Of a DNA stretch of 15,504 nucleotides, positions 1 through 6,271 are shown piece by piece (position 1 is the stretch's first letter; each line of letters opens with the position of its first letter). The translations under genes and the position numbers were made by a program. The stretch is from Opitutaceae bacterium (GTDB taxonomy: Bacteria; Verrucomicrobiota; Verrucomicrobiia; Opitutales; Opitutaceae): NCBI GenBank assembly GCA_031254955.1, contig JAIRTK010000403.1, forward strand, positions 1 to 15,504. The letters run 5' to 3'. A model generated the notes under the pieces. It did not search any database and was not told the origin of the DNA. It saw only the letters and a list, made by a program, of their open reading frames with translations.

Positions 1-112
1 GATGTATCGCATCACCGACCTGAGCCAATTGTATCTGGACTACGAATACGCCAAAGCCGCCCGCTACGAACGCCCCTGGGGCCTCAACTTCGGCTACCGC
101 CGCCTCTGGTAA
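1..112 (+). CDS. C-terminal end of an outer-membrane barrel protein, probably autotransporter type (partial)
   Basis: Only the last 36 codons are visible, read from position 2 to the TAA at 110-112; the gene enters from the left edge, so the first ATG seen (2-4) is probably an internal Met. The peptide has alternating aromatic and polar residues (YLDYEYAKAARYERPWGLN) and ends in FGYRRLW. A terminal aromatic residue after alternating strands is the usual signature of the last strand of an outer-membrane beta-barrel, recognised by the BAM machinery. The YLDYEYA and PWGLNFGYR pattern resembles the last strands of autotransporter translocator domains. A TonB-dependent receptor end is a less likely alternative. 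The gene runs convergently towards the minus-strand block and has no clear T-rich terminator directly after its stop. Confidence 0.5.
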   Translation, partial: MYRITDLSQLYLDYEYAKAARYERPWGLNFGYRRLW

Positions 113-119
113 CCCGCCC

Positions 120-222
120 ACCACCACCTCCTCCTCCTCATCATCCTCATCCTCATCCTCGTTCTCGTTCTCGTTCTCTTTCTCCCTCTTCCATTCTCAT
201 TCGCATTCTCTCTTTCTTCCTA
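120..222. repeat. Pyrimidine-rich simple-repeat tract
   Basis: The plus strand is almost pure C/T for about 100 bp, made of CTC, CAT and CTCGTT units. Positions 165-185 recur exactly, in inverted orientation, at 721-741 (21 bp). The tract is non-coding and starts eight bases after the stop of the barrel gene. Confidence 0.8.
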
Positions 223-436
223 AAACGCCACCACGCCTCGGCCCCGCCCTCGCGTCCCCCTGCGCAATTCGCCGCCCTCGCGTAACCTCGGATACAAGAC
301 GCTTAAAGCCCTTTCCTGCTTATGGGGCGCTCCTGCGCCCAAGGCTCATTACCCCTGCGACAGGATGATTAGGACATGCTCTAAAAAGCAGGGCAAAGCC
401 CCCGCTCGCGCAGGGCCGGTTGCCGCCTTTCCTTCC

Positions 437-601
437 GATACCCTTTGCGAATGGAAATTACACTAGGGAAGCCGTTAAGGAAGCCGTTAAGGGTAGGGCG
501 AGGCGTCCCGCCGAGCCGCGAGCGGTTCACACGGCTCGGCGGGACGCCTCGCCCTACCTTTAACGGCTTCCATTGTGTGAGTTTCATTCGCAAAGGGTAT
601 C
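437..601. repeat. 165-bp inverted-repeat element (REP- or MITE-like)
   Basis: The outer 17 bp match exactly in inverted orientation (437-453 against 585-601, GATACCCTTTGCGAATG). The inner arms 480-518 and 532-570 pair over 39 bp with one mismatch around a 13-base loop. The inner arm holds the core GGTAGGGCGAGGCGTCCCGC. The stretch between outer and inner arms is also alignable with small gaps, and weaker matching continues outward to about 425 and 615. GCCGTTAAG(G) is tandemly duplicated at the left inner border. There is no coding content. The terminal inverted repeats with a strong internal palindrome fit a non-autonomous mobile element or a REP/BIME. It may also act as a bidirectional terminator. 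Confidence 0.7.
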
Positions 602-647
602 ACTCCTAAAGCGGCACCCCGCACTCCATAAAGGCATTCCTAAAGGC

Positions 648-756
648 TCTTTCTTCTTTCTCTTTATCTTTATCTTTCTCGTTATCATTCGGCGGTATCA
701 CTTTGGGGAGGAGGGAGAAAGGAGAAAGAGAACGAGAACGATAATGAGAAAGAAGT
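648..756. repeat. Pyrimidine tract followed by purine tract (imperfect hairpin)
   Basis: Positions 648-690 are CT-rich (CTTTATCTTTATCTTTCTCG) and 706-756 are GA-rich (GAGAACGAGAACGATAATGA). The two halves can pair imperfectly with each other. The GA half at 721-741 is an exact 21-bp reverse complement of 165-185, so this tract and the first one form a wide inverted pair. Confidence 0.75.
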
Positions 757-839
757 GAGGGACTGGGCGCAGGAACTCATTTCCAAGGCCTTTTCGGTTT
801 ATGGTGTCGCCAACGCAAGAGGACTGGCGCGGGAGCGCC

Positions 840-954
840 GGTAGGGAGGCCTCTCCGAGGCCTCCGCGAGAATGCTGCGCTTTCTCCTCGCTTTCTCCAT
901 GAAAGTTCCTGCCGTCGTCCCGCCCGGCGGAGGCCTCGGAGAGGCCTCCCTACC
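840..954. repeat. Pair of 28-bp perfect inverted repeats, each palindromic; possible terminator
   Basis: Positions 840-867 and 927-954 are perfect reverse complements separated by 59 bp. Each arm itself contains a 9-bp stem with a 3-base loop (845-865 and 929-949, GGAGGCCTC-NNN-GAGGCCTCC). The pair lies 41 bp beyond the stop of the Clp-FtsH gene and could end its transcript, although no T-run follows on the minus strand. The core AGGGAGGCCTC returns in the short palindrome at 9151-9170, so this is a repeated family within the window. Confidence 0.75.
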
Positions 955-995
955 AGGGGGGGGCGCCAAGTTATCGGGGGGCGTCAGGAAATGCT

Positions 996-3900
996 TTAAT
1001 GGGTGCGGCGGGGTTTGCGTTCCAGCATCGCGACGAGTTCTTCGCGGGTGAGTTTGTTTTTTTCCAATAGCGCGGCGACCAGTTTGTCGAGCAGGCGGCG
1101 TTCCGCCGTCAGGCGTTCCACTGTCCGGGCCATTTCGTCGCGGAGGAGTTTGGCGATGTTCCGGGACACTTGGGCGGCGAGCGGGCCTGCGGTCGCTTCT
1201 TCGGGGGTCAGGGTCAGGGGGCCGATTTCTTCGTCCATGCCGTAGTCGCAGACGATGGCGCGGGCGAGGCGGGTGGCTTTGCGCAGGTCGTCCGAGGCGC
1301 CGCTGCTCAGGCCTTCGCGGGCGCCGTAGCAGAGGATTTCGGCGGCGCGGCCTCCGAGCGTGACGCGGATGCGCGCGGTCAGTTGGTCCTTGGTCTGCAA
1401 GGGGGTCTCGGCGGCTTCCGCATATTCCATGTAGCCGCCGTGGTCTCCGCGCGCGACGATGGTCAGGTAGGAGGGGGTGCGTCCGGCGTGGGCGCTCATG
1501 ATGGCGTGGCCGGCTTCGTGGCGGGCCACGCGTTCCATGTAGGCGGCGCCCCAGTCTTTGCGTTCGCCGAAGCGGGACAGTTCGAGCGCTTCTTCGAGCA
1601 CGGCGTCGGTGAGCGCGGTCTGGCGTTTGGCGGCGAGGCGGGCCGCGGTGGCGAGCACGGCTTCGATGTCCGCGAGGCTCATGCCGGCGGTGCGGTTTGC
1701 CATCGCGGCCAGTGTGGTGTCGGTGATTTCGTTTTGTTTTTCTTTCGCCAGTTTCATGGCGAGGTAGTGTTTGCGGTCTTCTTTCACGGGGAGGTCCACG
1801 CGGATTTTCCGGTCGAAGCGGCGGACGAGCGCGGGGTCCAGCGTGCCGATGCCTTTGCGGCTTTCTTCGATTTCAAAGTTTGTGGCGGCCAGCACGAAGA
1901 CGGGGCGTTTCGAGCCGGTGTTGGTGAAGCCGTCGAGTTCCGTCAGGAGGGCGTTGAGGGCCATTTCTTCGCCGTGGGCGGAGTCGCGGCCTCCGCGGGC
2001 GCGGCCTATGGCGTCGATTTCGTCGATGAAGATGATGGAGGGGGCGTAGCGGCGGGCGCGGGCGAAGAGGGCGCGGACGGATTCCGGGCCGCTGCCTTGC
2101 CATTTCGTGACGAAGGCGCTGGCGGTGGCGGGGATGAAGGTGACGCCGCTTTCGCCGGCCAGCGCCCGGGCGAGGAGGGTTTTGCCGGTGCCGGGGGGGC
2201 CGTAGAGGAGGACGCCTTTGGGGGGGCGGATGCCTCTGGCGAGAAATTCCTTGGGGTTGCGCAGGTAGTTTACGAAGAAGGTGAGTTCGTCTTTGGCGTC
2301 GCCGGCGCCGATGACGTCGGCGAAGCGGGTGCGCGGTTTTTCGGCGTCGGTGAGGATCTGGCCGGCGTCGTCCGCGGCCACGGTCTGGCGGAGGGTGAAG
2401 TCGCGCAGGCGGATTTCGACGGTTTTGCTGGCGGCGTCATAGCGCGGGGCGGTCTCGAAGGCGAGGGTTTTGCGTTCCGCGGCCAGGCGTCCGGCCGTTT
2501 TTTGCAGGTGGATGCGTTTGCAGGCGGCTTCGACTTCTTCGCGGAAGACGCTGGCTTCGGCGCCGGGTGCGGCGATTTTGCCGCGCGCGCCGAGGCTTTC
2601 AAAGGAGGATTGCAGTTCGCCTTCCATTTTGATGTGTCCTGTTTCCAGGAGGTAAACGGGGAGTTCGGGCATGCGTTCGCGGATTTGCAGGAAGACGGAG
2701 CGGCCTGCTTTCAAGATGGAGGCGCCGAGGGGCAGTTGGTCGAAGGCGGCGACGCTTTCCGTCATGGGGAGGCCGTCGGTGCCGGTCGCGGCGCCGGTGG
2801 CGGGGTCGAGCAGGACGAGGCTGATGTCGCGTTCGCCGAGGATGCGCATGGCGTCTTCGTGGTTCCGGGCGGGGTGCAGGGCGCAGGTTTCCCGCAGGAT
2901 TTCGGCGCAGTGGTCCGCGAGGGGTTCGGCGGCGAAGAGGAGGATTTCCGGTTTGCCGCCGGCTTGGAAGAGGGCGGCGATGTCGGGTGGCATCCGGGAG
3001 GTTTCCACGGTGAAGCGGATGGCGGCGAGGCGGGCGATGGCTTCGTTGGTGTCGCGTTCGTTGAAGAGGCGGCAGAATTTGAAGACTTCGTTTTTGAAGA
3101 AGAGTTCGCTTTGGGCGCGGAGGGTGCGGGCGTCCACGGCGCCGCCTTCGGCGCAGAGGAGCACGACGGGGAGGCGTTCGTCGAAGTCCACTTTGACGCC
3201 GTATTGGTTTTTGAACAGGCTGGCGCAGTGGGAGAGGCCGTCGGCGCCGATGCCTTCGAGGTCGTCCGCGCCGAGGCGGTTGAAGAGCACGGGCCAGCCG
3301 GTGGCGAGGCGCGAGCAGATGGCGGCGGGGAAGGCGGTGCGGCCGGACTGGGGTTGGGCCTCGGCTTCGAGGGCTTCCATGATGACTTTGCGGGGGAGGT
3401 CAGCGGCGCCGGAGCCGCGTTCTTCGTAGAGGCGTTTGCCGGCGTTGGTGGTGAAGATGACGAGGGTGTCTTTGAAGGCGATGTCTTCGTCGCGGAAGTT
3501 GTCGTGCAGTGTGCCGGCGTCGAGGAGTTGGAGGAAGAGGTTGATGGTGTTGGTGTGGGCTTTTTCGATTTCGTCGAAGAGTAGGACGCAGCGGGGGTGT
3601 TGTTTGACGAAGCCGGTGAGTGTCCCTGCTTTCGCGGCGTGGTAGCTGGGGGCGAAGCCGACCAGGCTGGAGTGTTGCTGGTGGTCGGAGAAGCTGCTCA
3701 TGTCGAAGCGTTTGAAGGGGAGTCCCAGCGATTCAGCCGCTTTTTCGGCGAGGAAGGTTTTGCCGACGCCGGGGGGGCCGAGGAAGACGAAGATGGCGCG
3801 GGGTTTCCGGCGTTTGGCGTCCGCCGCGGCCAGCACTTCGGCGCTGAAGGCGCCGTCCGAGAAGGCGTGGATGGCTTGGTCCTGGCCGCGCACGATGGAG

Positions 3901-4454
3901 AGCAGGCCGTTGCGCAGTTTTCGGACTTGCGCGGTGAGTTCGGGCAGCCGGGCGCGGTTTTCCGCCGGGTCCGTCGAGGCGACGGGGCTGGGGGGCGGGG
4001 GGGAGGGGCGGCGGTTTTTTTCGTCGAGTTTGCACACGTCGCGGATGAGGGGGGTGGGCGCGGCGAGGATTTTTTCCGCGACCATGAGGGCGGTGAGGGG
4101 GGCGTCTTTGGCGGCGGCGGTGGCGGCAAATTCCGTCTCCAGCCAGTGCGCGATGGTGGCGGGCGCGGCGGCGCCGTCGCGCGCGGCGCCGTTTTGGAAG
4201 AGCACGCGGCGCAGGAGGTCGCGCGTGGGTTTGGTGGGGATGTCCGTGCCGGCCAGGAGGGTTTTTACTTGGGCGATGTCGGCGTCGTTTTGTTCGCGGT
4301 AGCGCGAGCCGGGGGCGAAGTCGTCGGAGGTGATTTCCGCGAGTTTGAGCAGGCCGAGGAAGAGGTGTTCGATGGCCGGGGTGCGCGAGTGAAGCGCGGC
4401 GGCTTCGGTTTCCGCGCGGTGCAGGACGAAACGCAGGGTGTGGCTGAGGTTCAT
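996..4454 (-). CDS. ClpB-type AAA+ unfoldase fused to soluble FtsH AAA-peptidase (M41)
   Basis: A 1152-residue chimera. Residues 2-135 resemble the Clp N domain (LHRAETEAAALHS, IEHLFLGLLKL). Residues 185-480 are a ClpB D2-like AAA+ module with Walker A GPPGVGKT (226-233), Walker B LLFDEIEKAH (291-300) and sensor TTN (335-337). Residues 503-632 look like a degenerate response-regulator receiver (EILLFAAEP; VLLDP with Asp550; LGARGKIAAP). Residues 711-960 are an FtsH AAA module with GPPGTGKT (752-759), IIFIDEIDAIG (807-817) and LDPALVRRFDR (872-882). Residues 970-1150 are an M41 zinc peptidase with HEAGH (979-983) and GASDD, the likely third ligand Asp1056. Canonical FtsH has two N-terminal membrane helices; none is seen here, so the enzyme is probably cytosolic. 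The Met at 4454 is chosen because it begins the Clp N domain and overlaps the phosphatase stop as ATGA. The open frame continues upstream to 5537, but only through phosphatase coding sequence. Expected activity: ATP-driven unfolding and proteolysis. Confidence 0.93.
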   Translation of the reverse strand: MNLSHTLRFVLHRAETEAAALHSRTPAIEHLFLGLLKLAEITSDDFAPGSRYREQNDADIAQVKTLLAGTDIPTKPTRDLLRRVLFQNGAARDGAAAPATIAHWLETEFAATAAAKDAPLTALMVAEKILAAPTPLIRDVCKLDEKNRRPSPPPPSPVASTDPAENRARLPELTAQVRKLRNGLLSIVRGQDQAIHAFSDGAFSAEVLAAADAKRRKPRAIFVFLGPPGVGKTFLAEKAAESLGLPFKRFDMSSFSDHQQHSSLVGFAPSYHAAKAGTLTGFVKQHPRCVLLFDEIEKAHTNTINLFLQLLDAGTLHDNFRDEDIAFKDTLVIFTTNAGKRLYEERGSGAADLPRKVIMEALEAEAQPQSGRTAFPAAICSRLATGWPVLFNRLGADDLEGIGADGLSHCASLFKNQYGVKVDFDERLPVVLLCAEGGAVDARTLRAQSELFFKNEVFKFCRLFNERDTNEAIARLAAIRFTVETSRMPPDIAALFQAGGKPEILLFAAEPLADHCAEILRETCALHPARNHEDAMRILGERDISLVLLDPATGAATGTDGLPMTESVAAFDQLPLGASILKAGRSVFLQIRERMPELPVYLLETGHIKMEGELQSSFESLGARGKIAAPGAEASVFREEVEAACKRIHLQKTAGRLAAERKTLAFETAPRYDAASKTVEIRLRDFTLRQTVAADDAGQILTDAEKPRTRFADVIGAGDAKDELTFFVNYLRNPKEFLARGIRPPKGVLLYGPPGTGKTLLARALAGESGVTFIPATASAFVTKWQGSGPESVRALFARARRYAPSIIFIDEIDAIGRARGGRDSAHGEEMALNALLTELDGFTNTGSKRPVFVLAATNFEIEESRKGIGTLDPALVRRFDRKIRVDLPVKEDRKHYLAMKLAKEKQNEITDTTLAAMANRTAGMSLADIEAVLATAARLAAKRQTALTDAVLEEALELSRFGERKDWGAAYMERVARHEAGHAIMSAHAGRTPSYLTIVARGDHGGYMEYAEAAETPLQTKDQLTARIRVTLGGRAAEILCYGAREGLSSGASDDLRKATRLARAIVCDYGMDEEIGPLTLTPEEATAGPLAAQVSRNIAKLLRDEMARTVERLTAERRLLDKLVAALLEKNKLTREELVAMLERKPRRTH

Positions 4455-5800
4455 GGTGTGGTGTTTTCCAGGAGGGAAGGGAGGTTGCGGCAGTGTTCGA
4501 TGAGGGCGGGCGGCAGGTCGCATTGGAAGACCTGGACATCCAGGGGGGCGGAGCGCGGGTGGTTGGCGCGGGCGAGGGTCACGGGGCGGTAGCGTTTGCG
4601 GGCCTTGGGGTCGCGTCCGTTGACGGTGAAGTTGTTCAGGGTCAGCACGCGGCAGTTTTCGTAGTGCTCCAGCCATTTGAAATTGCGCGGTTTGTGGTCG
4701 TGTCCGCGCAGGAGCAGGCGCGGTTCGGCGCCGGTGATGCGCGCGAATACTTCGATGAAGCGGTCGAACTCCCGCCAGCCGATCCAGGCGCCGCTTTTTT
4801 CGCGCTGGTTCGTGATGCCTTCGGGGCGGGTTTCGAGCAGGCGGCCCCAGGTGTAGTCGGCCAGCGCGTCGGCGGATTCCAAGTCCGCGGCGTTGCGGAT
4901 GGAGGAGAGGAGTGTGGCGTTGGGGACGCCGCCGTGGACGGCGAGGATGCTTTTGTCCAGCAGCGCCATGCGGGGCAGTTCGTGGAAGAAGGCGCACACC
5001 GCGCGGCCAAATGCGTTGGCGAGGGCGGGGTCGGGGGCGGCGTTGAGTTGGGCGAAGAAGTCGGAGGGGGCGACGTGGCTCCAGAATCCCCGCAGGCTGT
5101 CGTCGTAGGCCAGGCCGTCGTCGTGGTTGCCCAGGAGGGCCATGATGGAGAAGCGTCGTCCGCCGAAGGAGCGGCCCGCGCAGGAGGCGAGCAGCCAGGC
5201 CATGATTTCGGCGGCGTGGGGGCCTTCGTCGATGAAGTCGCCAAGGAAAAAGAGGTTGGTGGGCGCGTCCGGGGGGAGTCCCGCCTGGTGGGCGGGGAGC
5301 GAGTGGTCGTAGGCGTGCGCGAGGTGAAGGGCGTGCAGCAGGGCGAGGAAGTCGCCGTGCAGGTCGCCGATGAACCAGAGCGGGGCGTCGTCCGTGTCGC
5401 AGACGGCGGTCTTGCCCGCGGACACGATGCTTTTGGGGAACAGGCATGGCAGGCGCGTCGCGCCGGTCGGGAAGTCGCCGGCGCGGAGCCATTCGCCGAG
5501 TTCGCGCTGGAGCGGCAGGAAGTGTTGCGCGGTCCATGCTTGTTCGCCTCCGGCGGGGGGCAGGCCGAGGGCGCCGTGGGTCAGGTCGATGGGGGCCGGG
5601 GCGCGGGCGCGGGTGGCGGTGGCGAGTCTGGCGCGGGTGGCGGCGGTGTGGCCGGCGCGGGTGGCGGCGTGGCCGGCGGGGGTGGCGCGGGTGGCGGCGG
5701 TGTGGCGGGCGGGGGTGGGTTCCGCGCCGCGTCCGGCGTCCGTTCCGGCGCCGGCTCCCGTGGGGGCGGCGCGGTCGGTGGTGTTTTTGTTGGTCTGCAT
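4451..5800 (-). CDS. PPP-family metallophosphatase (Ser/Thr phosphatase-like)
   Basis: A 449-residue protein with every metal-site block of the calcineurin-like PPP fold: GDLHGD (145-150), GDFIDEG (187-193), GNHDD (224-228), HGG (289-291) and RGHDH (365-369). PPP enzymes use two metals to remove phosphate from Ser/Thr; GDFIDEG stands in for the usual GDxVDRG. No signal peptide or membrane segment is seen, so it is likely cytosolic. The start is uncertain. The Met at 5800 is the only in-frame ATG between the catalytic domain and an unlikely basic upstream extension, but it makes the first 73 codons overlap the 3' end of the preceding gene in another frame. Residues 10-70 are low-complexity Ala/Thr/Arg and may be disordered. 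The stop overlaps the protease start by four bases, which suggests translational coupling. With the kinase at 14273-15403 it probably sets a phosphorylation switch. Confidence 0.88.
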   Translation of the reverse strand: MQTNKNTTDRAAPTGAGAGTDAGRGAEPTPARHTAATRATPAGHAATRAGHTAATRARLATATRARAPAPIDLTHGALGLPPAGGEQAWTAQHFLPLQRELGEWLRAGDFPTGATRLPCLFPKSIVSAGKTAVCDTDDAPLWFIGDLHGDFLALLHALHLAHAYDHSLPAHQAGLPPDAPTNLFFLGDFIDEGPHAAEIMAWLLASCAGRSFGGRRFSIMALLGNHDDGLAYDDSLRGFWSHVAPSDFFAQLNAAPDPALANAFGRAVCAFFHELPRMALLDKSILAVHGGVPNATLLSSIRNAADLESADALADYTWGRLLETRPEGITNQREKSGAWIGWREFDRFIEVFARITGAEPRLLLRGHDHKPRNFKWLEHYENCRVLTLNNFTVNGRDPKARKRYRPVTLARANHPRSAPLDVQVFQCDLPPALIEHCRNLPSLLENTTP

Positions 5801-6246
5801 AACGGTCGCGTTGGTTTTCGTTTGAGAAGCGGCGCGAGGCCGCCCGTGATTCGCGCGGCGAGCGAGCGCAGGATGCGCCGCGCGCCGCGCCATGCCAGTT
5901 TCCGGGCGAGCGCCCGGCGCCGGCGTTTCCGCCATCCGGCGTAGTCCTGAAAACAGACCAGCGCCGAGCGATAGGGTTCGGCGCCGTTTGAGAGCCGGTC
6001 GGCTTTTTTCCACCATGCGCGCGCGGCTTTGTCGTAGCCCAGCCGGAAGGCGATTCTGGCCGTCAGGTCGCAGGCGCCGGGCGAGCGGCGCAGCAGCGTC
6101 GGGTCCTCGAAGAGGATGTAGCGCGCCTCGCGGAAGCGGCCCGCGCGGGCCAGTCCGCTGGCGCGGGCGAGCGCCATCTGGTCCACCAGTCGCAGCAGTT
6201 CGGTCTGGCTGGGCAGGGTGTTCGCGCGTGGGGTGTCGGAGTGCAT
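5581..6246 (-). CDS. Small helical (TPR-like) protein with basic segment and proline-rich tail
   Basis: I do not recognise a named family. From the Met at 6246 the product has 221 residues. Residues 15-90 form helix pairs like a TPR or SEL1 array (ALARASGLARAGRFREARYI; ARIAFRLGYDKAARAWWKKA). Residues 106-145 are very basic and amphipathic (RKRRRRALARKLAWRGARRI). Residues 152-220 are mostly Pro, Ala and Thr. The frame is open to an ATG at 6303, which would overlap the Hsp70 stop by 32 bases; 6246 gives a 25-bp gap and is preceded by a CACCACC motif like other starts here. The last 220 nt overlap the phosphatase gene out of frame. Its place between Hsp70 and phosphatase suggests an adaptor or scaffold, but this is inference. 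Confidence 0.65.
   Translation of the reverse strand: MHSDTPRANTLPSQTELLRLVDQMALARASGLARAGRFREARYILFEDPTLLRRSPGACDLTARIAFRLGYDKAARAWWKKADRLSNGAEPYRSALVCFQDYAGWRKRRRRALARKLAWRGARRILRSLAARITGGLAPLLKRKPTRPLCRPTKTPPTAPPPREPAPERTPDAARNPPPPATPPPPAPPPPATPPPAPATPPPPAPDSPPPPAPAPRPPST
5630..5706. repeat. GC-rich direct repeats inside the gene overlap
   Basis: A 23-bp unit beginning GGCGCGGGTGGCGGCGG occurs exactly at 5630-5652 and 5684-5706, a 54-bp period that keeps both overlapping frames. Similar partial units fill the space between. The DNA encodes the Pro-rich tail of the upstream protein and the Ala/Thr/Arg-rich start of the phosphatase, so copy-number change would lengthen both proteins together. 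Confidence 0.75.
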
Positions 6247-6271
6247 GGCGGGGCGGTGGTGTGCGCGGGTG

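Larger units (their letters stand above)
113..995. other. 883-bp convergent intergenic region rich in repeats, no convincing gene
   Basis: No open frame here has gene-like composition. The region lies between the plus-strand barrel gene and the minus-strand Clp-FtsH gene, where transcription from both sides must stop. It contains two pyrimidine/purine tracts that form a distant inverted pair, a 165-bp inverted-repeat element, and a pair of 28-bp inverted repeats that are each themselves palindromic. Positions 285-435 hold a further stretch with short hairpins, for example GGGCGC-TCCT-GCGCCC near 325-340, which may be degraded repeat material. The short frames over 381-593 and 573-758 simply cross these repeats. 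Confidence 0.7.

Noticed and set aside
381..758. Short frames on both strands in the left intergenic region
   Set aside because: They run through the inverted repeats and the pyrimidine tracts, so their peptides mirror the repeats.
437..954. CRISPR array as explanation for the left-hand repeats
   Set aside because: The repeats are inverted pairs rather than regularly spaced direct repeats, and no cas gene is present.
1170..3584. 804-codon plus-strand open frame opposite the Clp-FtsH gene
   Set aside because: It is antisense to two intact AAA+ modules, is extremely Gly/Ala/Glu/Phe-rich and shows no domain; long mirror frames are expected at this GC content.
4455..5537. Upstream extension of the Clp-FtsH frame to a Met at 5537
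   Set aside because: The added 361 residues are Arg/Pro-rich out-of-frame readings of the phosphatase; the Clp N domain begins exactly at the Met at 4454.
5801..6016. Upstream extension of the phosphatase frame to a Met at 6016
   Set aside because: It would lie within the well-structured part of the preceding gene and reads as basic low-complexity sequence.
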